NCBI RefSeq assembly: GCF_003014715.1
Contig: NZ_PYAV01000004.1
Location: forward strand, 186,001-250,000
Source: Salsuginibacillus halophilus
GTDB lineage: Bacteria > Bacillota > Bacilli > Bacillales > Marinococcaceae
Direction: 5' to 3'
Length of the DNA stretch: 64,000 nt
Part shown: positions 51,476-59,619 of the stretch, piece after piece
Layout of the letters: every line of letters starts with the position of its first letter
How positions within the stretch are numbered: the stretch's first letter is position 1
The notes under the pieces: model-generated
Databases searched by the model: none
What the model saw: only the letters and a program-made list of their open reading frames with translations
Told to the model about the DNA's origin: nothing
Translations under genes and position numbers: made by a program

Positions 51476-52558
51476 ATGAACAAACACAAACGTTTTGTAA
51501 CAATTGCAGGAGCTACAGGACTTGCGGTCATGTTGAGTGCATGCGGCGGCTTTGATGATGAAGAGGCAGACAACGGTGGAGACGGTGGTGACCCGGCTGA
51601 AGAAGGTGATGAAGACGTTGATGAGCCTGAAGATGCCGGTGATGCTGAAGTAACACTGCGTCTTGCGCACTCTGCATCTGAAGATCACCAGTACAATATT
51701 GCAGCTGAACATTTTCAGGAAGAAGTTGCTGAACAAACCGACGGCGATGTTGCGATTGAAATTCATGGCAATGCAACACTCGGCGGTGAAGGTGAAGCGA
51801 TCGAGCAGGTGCTTGACGGTTCCCTTGCGATGACGACGGTCGCAGCTGATAGTAACCTTGCCAACACAGTTTCAGAGATGAACTTGTTTGGTATCCCATA
51901 TATCTTTGAAGATGAAGACCACGTGTATGACATGCTAGACGGTGACCTTGGCGATGACATGCTTGGCATGGTTGGTGACAACGGCATGGTCGGCATGGGC
52001 TACTGGGAAGTTGGTATGCGTCACATTACAAACAGTCAGCAGGAGATTGAAAGCCCGGAAGATATGGACGGCTTGAGCATCCGCGTGCAGCCTTCTCCAG
52101 TTTGGGAAGCGCACATGAACGCTTTAGGCGCAAGCCCGACACCGGTTGACTTTGATGAATTGTACTCTTCCTTGGATCAGGGCGTTGTCGATGGTCAGGA
52201 AAACCCGCTTCCAACGATTGATTCAATGAACTTTTATGAAGTTCAGGAATACGTTTCTTTAACGGGTCACACGTACACACCGGCCGTTGTTTTAATGAGC
52301 GAAGACGCGCAGGATGAACTTGGTGAGCACTTTGAAGATGTACAAGCTGCCGTTGAAGCAACGACAGAATTCCACCGTGATGAGTTAAGCCAGATGGAAG
52401 ATGACGTGATTGAGCGGATTGAAGACGCAGGCGTTACAATTACTGAAGAGGTTGATCACGAAGCATTCTTAGAAGCGACTGAAGACGTTCGCGAAGAAGT
52501 CTCTGACGACGTTCCGAGTGAGCTTGTCGACCGTGTGCTTGAACATGCGGATGATTAA
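51476..52558 (+). CDS. dctP: TRAP transporter substrate-binding lipoprotein DctP
   Basis: 360 residues. Lipoprotein signal with LSAC lipobox at about Cys24, then an acidic Asp/Glu/Gly linker of some 35 residues, then the DctP domain (LRLAHSASEDHQYNIAAE, GIPYIFEDEDHVYDM, IRVQPSPVWEAHMNALGASP, DGQENPLPTI). The Arg of GLSIRVQPS is the residue that usually binds the substrate carboxylate. ATG 51476 follows AAGGGGGAG. A hairpin follows, likely giving more of this subunit than of the membrane parts. Confidence 0.92.
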   Translation: MNKHKRFVTIAGATGLAVMLSACGGFDDEEADNGGDGGDPAEEGDEDVDEPEDAGDAEVTLRLAHSASEDHQYNIAAEHFQEEVAEQTDGDVAIEIHGNATLGGEGEAIEQVLDGSLAMTTVAADSNLANTVSEMNLFGIPYIFEDEDHVYDMLDGDLGDDMLGMVGDNGMVGMGYWEVGMRHITNSQQEIESPEDMDGLSIRVQPSPVWEAHMNALGASPTPVDFDELYSSLDQGVVDGQENPLPTIDSMNFYEVQEYVSLTGHTYTPAVVLMSEDAQDELGEHFEDVQAAVEATTEFHRDELSQMEDDVIERIEDAGVTITEEVDHEAFLEATEDVREEVSDDVPSELVDRVLEHADD

Positions 52559-52565
52559 TTAAAAA

Positions 52566-52598
52566 AAAGCGCCGGCGGCCGGGCCGTCGGCGCTTTCT
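52566..52598 (+). terminator. Intra-operon hairpin after dctP
   Basis: AAAGCGCCG (52566-52574) / CGGCGCTTT (52588-52596) with further inner pairing, followed only by CTAT. Probably partial termination or 3'-end protection of the dctP message. Confidence 0.65.
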
Positions 52599-52628
52599 AT
52601 CCTGAGCCGGTAAAGGAGGGAGGCCCCT

Positions 52629-53081
52629 GTGGTTAAAGTTGATCAATGGATTGAGCGTTTTTCGGCGCTGTTAATGTTTGTCTCGCTCATTGTCACGGTC
52701 GGGGTCACCTTGCTGCAGGTCATTTACCGCTACGTCTTAAACACTTCGCTCGTTTGGGGGCAGGAAGCGGTGTTAATTACATTCGTTTACACCGTTTTGT
52801 TTGGTGCGGTGATCTGTGTAAAGCATTATGACCATCTGCAGGTTGACTTACTCGAAAACGCGCCGGGCTGGGTGCAGCGTTTCAGTCGGTTGCTTGAAAA
52901 TATTGTAACAACAGCATTTATCGTTGTGCTCTTATTTTACGGAGGCATCCTTTTTCTCGACAATTTAGCAAGCGGTACCACAGTTGCTACGCTGCCGGTT
53001 GAGCAGGCGTACGTATATTTAGCGATTCCGCTTAGCGCAGTCTTAATGCTTTACTTTCAGGTGAGGAGGTGGGTGACATGA
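52629..53081 (+). CDS. dctQ: TRAP transporter small permease DctQ
   Basis: 150 residues, four membrane helices, from GTG 52629 after AAGGAGGGAGG. Typical DctQ features: LLQVIYRYVLNTSLVWGQEAVL and DHLQVDLLE. Works with DctM in sodium-driven uptake. Stop overlaps the dctM start (ATGA). Confidence 0.9.
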   Translation: MVKVDQWIERFSALLMFVSLIVTVGVTLLQVIYRYVLNTSLVWGQEAVLITFVYTVLFGAVICVKHYDHLQVDLLENAPGWVQRFSRLLENIVTTAFIVVLLFYGGILFLDNLASGTTVATLPVEQAYVYLAIPLSAVLMLYFQVRRWVT

Positions 53082-54373
53082 TTTGGTTAATCCCGCTTTT
53101 ATTCGTGTTAATTTTACTGCGGGTGCCCATCGCCTTTGCCCTTGGTTTCGTATCGCTGCTTGGGATTTTACTCACCGATCCCGGCCTGCTTGTAAATATT
53201 CCGCGTCAGTTGTTCAGCGGGATTGAAAGCTTTACGTTAATTGCGGTGCCGCTCTTTATATTAGCCGGTGAAATTATGACCAAAGGCGGTATGTCGAAGC
53301 GCCTCATTCAATTTGCGCAGATGACCGTCGGTTTTCTGCCTGGCGGAATGGCTTTAGTCATTATCGTGGCGAGTATGTTTTTCTCCGCTTTAACCGGTAC
53401 AGCGATTGCTGCAGCGGCGGCGATCGGCGGCATGATGATTCCTGCGATGAAAGAGCAGGGATACGATCCGCGCTTTTCGGCCAGCTTAGTCGCCACGTCA
53501 TCGACGATCGGACCGATTATTCCGCCGAGTATTGTGTTAATCCTTTACGGAGTCATTGCCGGCGTATCGATCAGCGATTTATTCGTCGCTGGTGTGCTGC
53601 CAGGTGTATTGATGGGGCTCGGCCTTCTCATTTATTGTGTGTATCTTGGGATTAAAAATAAAGAAGGCCGGATGCGCAACTCGCTCCCTTCAATCCGCGA
53701 ACTCATTGTCGGCTTTAAAGATGCGATTTTAGCATTAATGATGCCGGTGATCATTCTCGGCGGGATCATCAGCGGTGCATTTACCGCGACAGAGTCCGGC
53801 GTGATCGCTGTTGCTTACGCTTTAATTATTGCGTTGTTTGTGTACCGCGATCTGCACTGGAAACAGCTTTACAGCGTGTTTATGGATGCCGGACGGACGA
53901 CAGCGACCATCGTGTTTCTAATCGGTAACGCATCGATTTTCATTTGGCTGCTATCTTATCACAATCTGCCGCAGCAGCTTGTTGATATTTTAGGACCGGT
54001 CGCAGATAATCCGTATTTGCTGCTGTTAGTCATTAACATCGTGCTGCTCATTGCCGGTACATTTATTGATACAATCAGTGCCGTGTCCATCTTCACGCCG
54101 CTCTTTCTCCCGCTTGCCGAACAAGCCAACGTTGATCCGATTCACTTCGGCATCATCTTAGCCGTCAACTTAACGATCGGGATGGTCACACCGCCGCTTG
54201 GCGTCGCACTCTTTGTCACCGGCCGGATCGCTGATATTAAAGTGCCGGCCATGTTCAAATATTTACTGCCGCAGCTTGCAATTCTGCTGCTCGTCCTCGT
54301 CTTCGTAACGTACCTGCCGGATGTGATGACGTACCTTCCGGAAAACTACGAAGCATGGTTTGATAACGGCTGA
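53078..54373 (+). CDS. dctM: TRAP transporter large permease DctM
   Basis: 431 residues, about eleven to twelve membrane helices. Family motifs include VPLFILAGEIMTKGGMSKRL, GTAIAAAAAIGGMMIPAMKE, SSTIGPIIPPSIVLILYG and TESGVIAVAYAL. Start taken at ATG 53078 (GAGGAGGTG upstream) rather than an in-frame GTG at 53069 that lies within the ribosome site. Sodium-coupled transport fits a salt-loving host. Confidence 0.93.
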   Translation: MIWLIPLLFVLILLRVPIAFALGFVSLLGILLTDPGLLVNIPRQLFSGIESFTLIAVPLFILAGEIMTKGGMSKRLIQFAQMTVGFLPGGMALVIIVASMFFSALTGTAIAAAAAIGGMMIPAMKEQGYDPRFSASLVATSSTIGPIIPPSIVLILYGVIAGVSISDLFVAGVLPGVLMGLGLLIYCVYLGIKNKEGRMRNSLPSIRELIVGFKDAILALMMPVIILGGIISGAFTATESGVIAVAYALIIALFVYRDLHWKQLYSVFMDAGRTTATIVFLIGNASIFIWLLSYHNLPQQLVDILGPVADNPYLLLLVINIVLLIAGTFIDTISAVSIFTPLFLPLAEQANVDPIHFGIILAVNLTIGMVTPPLGVALFVTGRIADIKVPAMFKYLLPQLAILLLVLVFVTYLPDVMTYLPENYEAWFDNG

Positions 54374-54394
54374 ACCTAAAGGAGGCTGATGCAT

Positions 54395-55168
54395 ATGCAT
54401 GACCCGAGTACCTTTCGGATGCTCGTACGAAATGGCGGCTGGCAAGGCTCAAGCGCCGGCGTCTGTGATGGTTACATTCAAACGAACCTCGTCGTTGTGC
54501 CAAATGAAAACGCAGACGCCTTCCGCCGCTTTACAGAGTTCAACCCAAAGTCATGCCCGGTGCTCGATGAACTGCCGCCGGGGGCTTATCATTCTCTCCT
54601 TGCACCAGATGCCGATGTGAGAACGGATGTGCCGCGTTACCGCGTGTATGCGCCGGATGGAAGCTACACGCTCTATCAAGACGTCACTTCGATTTGGGAT
54701 GACACGATGACCGGCTTTTTAATCGGCTGCAGCTTCACGTTTGAAGCGGCGCTTGAAGCTGCCGGCCTGCCGCTTCGGCATGTGGAGGAAAAACGCAACG
54801 TGCCGATGTATGTCACAAATGTTGCGACAGAAGCAGTTGCGCCTTTTTCCGGACCGCTTGTTGTGTCGATGCGGCCGATGATGGCGAATAGGGTCGCAAA
54901 GGCAGAGCAGATTACCGCCCGCTACCCATCCGTGCACGGGGCACCTGTCCACGCCGGCGACCCGGCTGCGCTCGGTATAAACGATCTTGCCGCGCCGGAC
55001 TACGGCGACGCAGTTAGCTTAAATCCAGGTGAAGTCCCGGTATTTTGGGCATGCGGGGTTACGCCGCAGCAGGCACTCTTAAACGCTGGCCTGAGAACAG
55101 CCATTACCCACGACCCCGGCTGCATGCTCGTGACCGACACACCGCACGAAGCTTACGAACATCAATAA
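54395..55168 (+). CDS. DUF1445 / YcsI family protein (D-glutamate cyclase-like)
   Basis: 257 residues from ATG 54395 (AAAGGAGG 9 bases upstream; ATG 54389 is too close). Family features: ARNGGWQGSS-like VRNGGWQGSSAG, GYIQTNLVVVP, FLIGCSFTFEAAL, FWACGVTPQ and ITHDPGCMLVTD. Mammalian relatives act as D-glutamate cyclase (D-glutamate to 5-oxo-D-proline), and B. subtilis YcsI lies with 5-oxoprolinase genes; activity here is inferred. Last gene of the GntR operon, suggesting that a glutamate- or oxoproline-like compound is handled. Confidence 0.85.
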   Translation: MHDPSTFRMLVRNGGWQGSSAGVCDGYIQTNLVVVPNENADAFRRFTEFNPKSCPVLDELPPGAYHSLLAPDADVRTDVPRYRVYAPDGSYTLYQDVTSIWDDTMTGFLIGCSFTFEAALEAAGLPLRHVEEKRNVPMYVTNVATEAVAPFSGPLVVSMRPMMANRVAKAEQITARYPSVHGAPVHAGDPAALGINDLAAPDYGDAVSLNPGEVPVFWACGVTPQQALLNAGLRTAITHDPGCMLVTDTPHEAYEHQ

Positions 55169-55179
55169 ACTGTATATGT

Positions 55180-55216
55180 AAACCGCCGGCCTGCTCACTG
55201 TATGCCGGCGGTTTTT
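55180..55216 (+). terminator. Terminator of the GntR-TRAP operon
   Basis: Stem AAACCGCCGGC (55180-55190) / GCCGGCGGTTT (55204-55214), then T run. Confidence 0.85.
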
Positions 55217-55231
55217 AGGTTTCAATGTTGG

Positions 55232-55322
55232 GAGAGTGGTTAGTGCGCGAAGAGTGTGACAGAGTGCGCGATAATTGTGACGAAGTGCGCGGTAACTGTG
55301 ACAGAGTGCGCGATCAGTGAAT
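55232..55322 (+). repeat. Tandem array A13
   Basis: Four units of 20-21 bp, TTAGTGCGCGAAGAGTGTGA then GAGTGCGCGATAATTGTGAC types. Sequence outside the TGCGCG word is unlike the other arrays. Confidence 0.72.
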
Positions 55323-55353
55323 CGACAGATCAATCAACCAGTGCGTCTCTCTT

Positions 55354-55378
55354 TAAATTTTTCAACACGTGTCGATAT
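55354..55378 (+). promoter_or_regulatory. SigD-like promoter of the yjfB operon
   Basis: GTCGATAT at 55371-55378, identical to the hag -10. TAAA lies at 55354-55357 with a 13-base spacer, or TTTA with 15. Confidence 0.55.
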
Positions 55379-55428
55379 AATTAAGGAATGAATTATCAAT
55401 GAGGTATACAGATGTTAGGAGGCCTCGC

Positions 55429-55803
55429 ATGGAGGAAGAACTGCGCGACGTGCTGCAAAAGTCGCTTGATTTGTCGGATACAATTAAAGAAGGTGCCGAG
55501 CACGCCAAAAAGCTGCTCGACAGTGAGACGCCAGAGCATAGTGTGCCGCTGCTTGAGGATGTAAGCCGTGCCCTGCAGGCGGTGCAGAGCGCGCTTGGCC
55601 AAATCGACCCGCAGGTGTTTGATGCTGCGCAAATCGTAGAAGAAGGTGAGCGCGTTGATGCAGCGTTATCGCATGTTGCTGATGCACTTCAGGCTGAAAC
55701 GTACGGTTCGGCGAAGGAAGTGATGCAGTTTACGCTGCTTCCGCGTCTGAACGCCTGGCGCGACATGATATATGACGCGTTAACAACAGAAGTATCACCG
55801 TAG
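55429..55803 (+). CDS. Helical protein of unknown function, probable SigD regulon
   Basis: 124 residues, from ATG 55429 after TAGGAGG. No family recognised. It is mostly helical and acidic (LQKSLDLSDTIKEGAEHAKKL, VSRALQAVQSALGQI) with no signal or membrane segment, like a small chaperone or adaptor. A SigD-like promoter precedes it and yjfB follows 30 bases later, so a motility-linked role is inferred. It could be a flagellar export chaperone. Confidence 0.6.
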   Translation: MEEELRDVLQKSLDLSDTIKEGAEHAKKLLDSETPEHSVPLLEDVSRALQAVQSALGQIDPQVFDAAQIVEEGERVDAALSHVADALQAETYGSAKEVMQFTLLPRLNAWRDMIYDALTTEVSP

Positions 55804-55832
55804 CGTATACCTTGTAGAAAGGGGGTGGTCTT

Positions 55833-56036
55833 TTGGATATTGCAGCCCATGCAACACTTGCGAGCCAAATGCAGGTGAAGCAGCAGAGCAGTCTGCAGCT
55901 GATGGACAAAGCGATGGATCAAGGGGAGCGTCAAATTGATCTGCTTGATGAAATGCAAAAAGGTGACGCGGCTGCAAAGCAGGTACAGCAGGCAGCTGAA
56001 CCTGGCAAAGGCGGAAACATTGATGTAACTGTTTAA
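55833..56036 (+). CDS. yjfB: YjfB family putative motility protein
   Basis: 67 residues from TTG 55833 (AAAGGGGGTGG upstream). Begins MDIAAHATLASQMQVKQQSS, the YjfB/PF14070 pattern, followed by a long amphipathic helix (MDKAMDQGERQIDLLDEMQ). The B. subtilis gene belongs to the SigD regulon; function unknown. Co-transcribed with the preceding gene. Confidence 0.8.
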   Translation: MDIAAHATLASQMQVKQQSSLQLMDKAMDQGERQIDLLDEMQKGDAAAKQVQQAAEPGKGGNIDVTV

Positions 56037-56047
56037 CGCCGCCGCGG

Positions 56048-56080
56048 ACAGGGAGATGCTTCAATGTCTCCCTGTTTTTT
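56048..56080 (+). terminator. Terminator after yjfB
   Basis: Perfect 9-bp stem ACAGGGAGA (56048-56056) / TCTCCCTGT (56067-56075) with T run. Confidence 0.85.
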
Positions 56081-56142
56081 ATGTTTGAATTCACTTTTTA
56101 CTGTGGAATAGACCCCCAAAATTCCAAAGTGAGGTGAGCACC

Positions 56143-56322
56143 ATGGGCGGTAATCATGAATGGAGCGATAAGATCAAAAGTAAGGTGAACAAAGCAAAGG
56201 GTGAAACGAAAGAACAAATCGGCAACGCCTTTGACAATAAAGAAATGGAGCGGGAAGGGAAAAAGAAGAAGTTGAAAAGTGACTGGCAGGGTACAAAAAG
56301 CCAAGTGAAAGATGATTTGTAG
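56143..56322 (+). CDS. CsbD family stress protein
   Basis: 59 very charged residues: WSDKIKSKVNKAKGETKEQIGNA-type sequence typical of CsbD, general-stress proteins of unknown activity. ATG 56143 follows GTGAGGTGAG. A GTTTGA (56083-56088) and GGAATA (56105-56110) pair resembles a SigB promoter but with a long 16-base spacer, so SigB control is only possible. Confidence 0.8.
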   Translation: MGGNHEWSDKIKSKVNKAKGETKEQIGNAFDNKEMEREGKKKKLKSDWQGTKSQVKDDL

Positions 56323-56364
56323 TGTGCCGGATGTCAAGGGCTGCCCTTAAAACCGAATCATAAA

Positions 56365-56506
56365 CGTAACCAACACTATCGACGGACGCTTTCCCGAGGG
56401 CTTGACTTCAGCTAACTTGTTCGATTTGATTCTCAATCGAACAAGTGGATCTTCAGCCTGCGCTTGATCCTCTGGGAGTCGCCGTCTTTCGTTTCGGTTA
56501 CTTCCT
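56365..56506 (-). repeat. Bacillaceae-type interspersed structured repeat
   Basis: Read on the minus strand: GGAAGTAACCGAAACGAAAG, ACGGCGACTCCCAGAGGATC and, at the other end, CCCTCGGGAAAGCGTCCGTC, the usual order of a repeat frequent in Bacillaceae intergenic DNA. Its centre has a perfect 12-bp stem ACTTGTTCGATT (56415-56426) / AATCGAACAAGT (56435-56446). The rest of 56323-56686 shows no gene. Confidence 0.6.
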
Positions 56507-56686
56507 AATGCATATGGTTCGCTGGATCGTTCATGAAGCATCATCATGAAACGTGTTCATGTAGATATAGCTTGATCAAAAGGATCTCTACAATTTATGA
56601 TCATCAAATGACGCAAAGCTGACGAGTGAAAGCGGCGTTGCTGCCAAGTAGCCTCCGCTTTGTTTAAAATTTATCTACACGCTGTA

Positions 56687-56712
56687 ACACCCTTTACTCA
56701 AGGGTGTTTTTT
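56687..56712 (+). terminator. Terminator without an adjacent gene
   Basis: Perfect stem ACACCCTT (56687-56694) / AAGGGTGT (56700-56707), then TTTTT. The nearest rightward gene ends 365 bases earlier, so it may end a noncoding transcript or csbD read-through. Confidence 0.75.
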
Positions 56713-56828
56713 ATGTCTATAGACCTAATGGTGGATATAAACTTTTCTGAATGTACTTCTTTTGAACGGTTAGTGTGATAAAATAAGAAAAAATGATGCG
56801 TTAGCAAACTAGGTCGGAGGGCCGTATT

Positions 56829-57080
56829 ATGAATGATATTAATCAAAAACAAACAACTTGCAAATCTTGTGGCATGAAACCGTCAACCGGTGAGTTGAAC
56901 TACTGTGAAGACTGTATGACAAAAGATCAGCATGACTATCAAAAAATCAGAGCTTATTTGCGTCTTAACCCGAATGCGAATGCAATGCAGATTGCGAATG
57001 AGACCGGGATCTCTGTGAGCCGCATCACTTATTTTATTAAAAATGGTTCTTTCAATGCTCGTTCTTCCTGGGATAAATAA
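56829..57080 (+). CDS. Short YvyF-like zinc ribbon / HTH protein
   Basis: 83 residues. A four-Cys zinc ribbon (CKSCGMKP...CEDC) is followed by an HTH-like segment, AYLRLNPNANAMQIANETG and VSRITYFIKNGSF, which lines up with YvyF (VEATGVSEEDITRFVKEGRL). The second Cys pair and coiled tail of YvyF are absent. GTCGGAGG precedes the ATG. Its place just before flaG suggests a regulator linked to the flagellar cluster; unproven. Confidence 0.7.
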   Translation: MNDINQKQTTCKSCGMKPSTGELNYCEDCMTKDQHDYQKIRAYLRLNPNANAMQIANETGISVSRITYFIKNGSFNARSSWDK

Positions 57081-57098
57081 AAATATTCAAACTTAAAC

Positions 57099-57125
57099 TA
57101 AAAGATTATTGAAAGTTGCCGATAT
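57099..57125 (+). promoter_or_regulatory. SigD promoter of flaG-fliD
   Basis: Exact consensus: TAAA (57099-57102), 15 bases, GCCGATAT (57118-57125). Confidence 0.85.
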
Positions 57126-57168
57126 CAATAATAGGAGTGATCCACCGTCCATAGGGAAGGGAGTGTGA

Positions 57169-57549
57169 ATGGAGATGAACGTCAGTGAATCCATCAGTCT
57201 TCCGAGCAACCAGACGACGGCATCAAAGACAAAGCAGCAGTCGGCCGAAGAACCGCCGAAACAGCAGGATACAATGGCTGCCCAAATTCGCGAAACTGTT
57301 CGCGAAGGTAAGGAGCAGGCTGTTGATCGTGAAGAGCTGCAAGATAAAGTCGATGGGATGAATGGCTTCTTAGAAGCGAATTTCACGGACTTAAAATTCG
57401 AGATGCATGATGACCTTGAGCGTACGTACGTTCAAGTCGTAGAACGCAGCTCCGAAGAAGTGGTCCGTGAAGTTCCGCCGGAGAAGTTTCTCGACATGCA
57501 GGCAGCCATGCTTGAAAATGTCGGGTTGCTCGTTGATAAGTCAGTTTAA
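57169..57549 (+). CDS. flaG: Flagellar protein FlaG
   Basis: 126 residues; disordered Gln/Glu/Pro-rich head, then the FlaG core NFTDLKFEMHDDLERTYVQVVERSSEEVVREVPPEK in segments, and LDMQAAMLENVGLLVDK end. FlaG influences filament length. Start ATG 57169 after GAAGGGAG (57175 also possible). First gene after a perfect SigD promoter. Confidence 0.88.
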   Translation: MEMNVSESISLPSNQTTASKTKQQSAEEPPKQQDTMAAQIRETVREGKEQAVDREELQDKVDGMNGFLEANFTDLKFEMHDDLERTYVQVVERSSEEVVREVPPEKFLDMQAAMLENVGLLVDKSV

Positions 57550-57560
57550 GCTCCTGAAAC

Positions 57561-57593
57561 AAAAAAAGACGAGCCGCAAGCTTGTCTTTTTTT
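57561..57593 (+). terminator. Hairpin between flaG and fliD
   Basis: AAAAAAAGACGAG / CTTGTCTTTTTTT with loop CCGCAAG. May partly terminate the flaG message or reflect separate expression of fliD. Confidence 0.7.
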
Positions 57594-57654
57594 GTTTACT
57601 TGAAGGCGGCAGGATCAATAAACGGTACAATTACGCTCGAGGAGGGCATACTTT

Positions 57655-59439
57655 ATGGATACACAAATGCGGATGAGCGGATTTGCAAGTGGTATGGACA
57701 TCGACGGTCAAGTGCGGGAGATTATGGAAGCCGAACGTATGCCGCTGCAGGATATGGAATCGGATTTAATTGAAAAAGAGATGAAAGTCGATCAATACCG
57801 GGAAATGAACACGAAGTTCAGCGAGTTTGACGATCAACTTTTTGAAGGCGTCACCCGGCGCAGCAATATGACCCCAAAAGATGTACAGAGTACAAATGAA
57901 GATCTTGTTTCCGCAAGTGCATCAGCAGACGTTGATGACCGTACAATGCGGATTGAAGAAGTTCGAAGCCTCGCATCTTCAGAAACTGTAACAGCAGCGC
58001 CTGACTTTATTCAGAATGCTGATGAAGACTTTGATCCGACAGCAGCCTTGGGAGATTATATTGACTTCGGAGCGATGGAAGACGGGGGCACAAACGAAGA
58101 AACGTTAAACCCTGATGAAGATGGAGAGAAGTCGCTGGCGTACGGGGATATTGAGAATGTGAGTATTGTTGGTTCAGATGGTTATAATTTAATTACCGAC
58201 GGCGATGCAGAACCTGGTGCAGATGATATCGTTGTAGATACAGAAACAGGAGCAGTAGCCTTTGGCGACAATGTTAATGAAGATGTTACGTTTGATTATG
58301 AATATAATGCAGCAGCCTTTAATGTTACAACGTTTAATGATGATGGCGAAGCCCAAGTGGAAACATTTGAGGCGGACGCTGCCGACAGTTTAAATGATGT
58401 GATCGAAGATATTAATAACTCCGAGGCCGGGGTGACAATGTTTTATGATAACTTTACTGGTGAGATGTCAGTAACACGTGATGAGACTGGCGCGCGCAAC
58501 GAGGACGGGCAGGAAATGATATTTGATGGTGCATTAATGGAAGAATTCAACTTAACAGATATCGCTGATGAAAACCGTCAGGAAGCGACAAATGCAGAAT
58601 TCACAGTAGATGGCATTGATACGGAACGCCGTGACAATCAATTTGAAGAAAACGGTGTAGAAGTGTCACTAAACAACACGTTCAGCTATGAAGACGAAGG
58701 GCCGGTCAGCCTCGGTGTAAATACGGATACCGATGCCATGGTTGAAGAAGTGATGTCGTTTGTGGATGGTTACAATGACTTAGTCAGCACAGTGAATGAT
58801 AGACTGAATGAAGATTACAACCGGGATTATGCACCGCTCACAGATGACCAGCGCGGGGAAATGACAGAACACGAAATTGAACTATGGGATGAGCAGGCGA
58901 ACAGTGGTCTGCTTCGCAATGATGATATTTTATCTAGCGGCGTTAACCGGATGCGTGAATCGTTGTATAGTGAAATTGATACCGGTGAAAACACGGACAT
59001 TTCCTATTTATTTGAGATTGGTATCACAACAAGTTCGGATTATATGGAGCGTAATGGTGAGCTTGAAGTTGACGAAGACCAGCTGCGCAGTGCTGTAGAA
59101 GACGATCCTGAAGCTGTATATCAGTTGTTTAACAGTGACGGCGGAGACAACGGTGGTGAAGGTGTTGCAAACCAGCTCCGTGATCACATTTCAGCGACTG
59201 AAGATCAGATTGCTGAACGTGCCGGCAATGAATTTACAGTGACGAATGAAAACTTCCGCCTCGGTCAGGATATGGAGCGTCAAAGTGAGCAGATCGCTAA
59301 TTTTGAAGAGCGGATGCAGCGTACAGAAGAACGCTACTGGGACCAGTTCAGCGCAATGGAGCAGGCTATGGCTGAAGCCCAGCAGATGCAGCAGCAGATG
59401 ATGTCGCAGATGGGCGGCATGATGGGTGGACAAATGTAG
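57655..59439 (+). CDS. fliD: Flagellar filament cap FliD (1)
   Basis: 594 residues; cap pentamer that folds flagellin at the filament tip. N-terminus MRMSGFASGMDIDGQVREIM and C-terminal FEERMQRTEERYWDQFSAMEQAM are characteristic. The ADDNTYDLVSTVNDRLNE-like FVDGYNDLVSTVNDRLNE marks the conserved FliD C-domain. The middle is long and acidic. CGAGGAGGGC precedes the ATG. A second, longer FliD follows, which is rare. Confidence 0.93.
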   Translation: MDTQMRMSGFASGMDIDGQVREIMEAERMPLQDMESDLIEKEMKVDQYREMNTKFSEFDDQLFEGVTRRSNMTPKDVQSTNEDLVSASASADVDDRTMRIEEVRSLASSETVTAAPDFIQNADEDFDPTAALGDYIDFGAMEDGGTNEETLNPDEDGEKSLAYGDIENVSIVGSDGYNLITDGDAEPGADDIVVDTETGAVAFGDNVNEDVTFDYEYNAAAFNVTTFNDDGEAQVETFEADAADSLNDVIEDINNSEAGVTMFYDNFTGEMSVTRDETGARNEDGQEMIFDGALMEEFNLTDIADENRQEATNAEFTVDGIDTERRDNQFEENGVEVSLNNTFSYEDEGPVSLGVNTDTDAMVEEVMSFVDGYNDLVSTVNDRLNEDYNRDYAPLTDDQRGEMTEHEIELWDEQANSGLLRNDDILSSGVNRMRESLYSEIDTGENTDISYLFEIGITTSSDYMERNGELEVDEDQLRSAVEDDPEAVYQLFNSDGGDNGGEGVANQLRDHISATEDQIAERAGNEFTVTNENFRLGQDMERQSEQIANFEERMQRTEERYWDQFSAMEQAMAEAQQMQQQMMSQMGGMMGGQM

Positions 59440-59463
59440 CGCAAATGAAATGATGAAATAAGC

Positions 59464-59496
59464 AAAAAAGCCGGGCGGCAGACGTCCGGCTTTTTT
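59464..59496 (+). terminator. Terminator between the two fliD genes
   Basis: AAAAAAGCCGGGCG / CGTCCGGCTTTTTT around GCAGA; strong T run. Confidence 0.85.
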
Positions 59497-59550
59497 GTTT
59501 GCAAAGCGAAGTAACCTGTGTAGTTGAAGCAAAAAAATCATTCAAAAATA

Positions 59551-59577
59551 TAAAAAAACTATTCATTAAGACGATAT
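59551..59577 (+). promoter_or_regulatory. SigD promoter of the second fliD
   Basis: TAAA (59551-59554), 15 bases, GACGATAT (59570-59577); one mismatch in the -10. Confidence 0.75.
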
Positions 59578-59619
59578 ATATAATAGATAAGTTATCAAAT
59601 GAATGAGGAAGTGAATGCG

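Noticed and set aside
56083-56110. SigB promoter of the CsbD gene
   Set aside because: The -35 and -10 resemble SigB boxes but the 16-base spacer is too long; mentioned only as a possibility.
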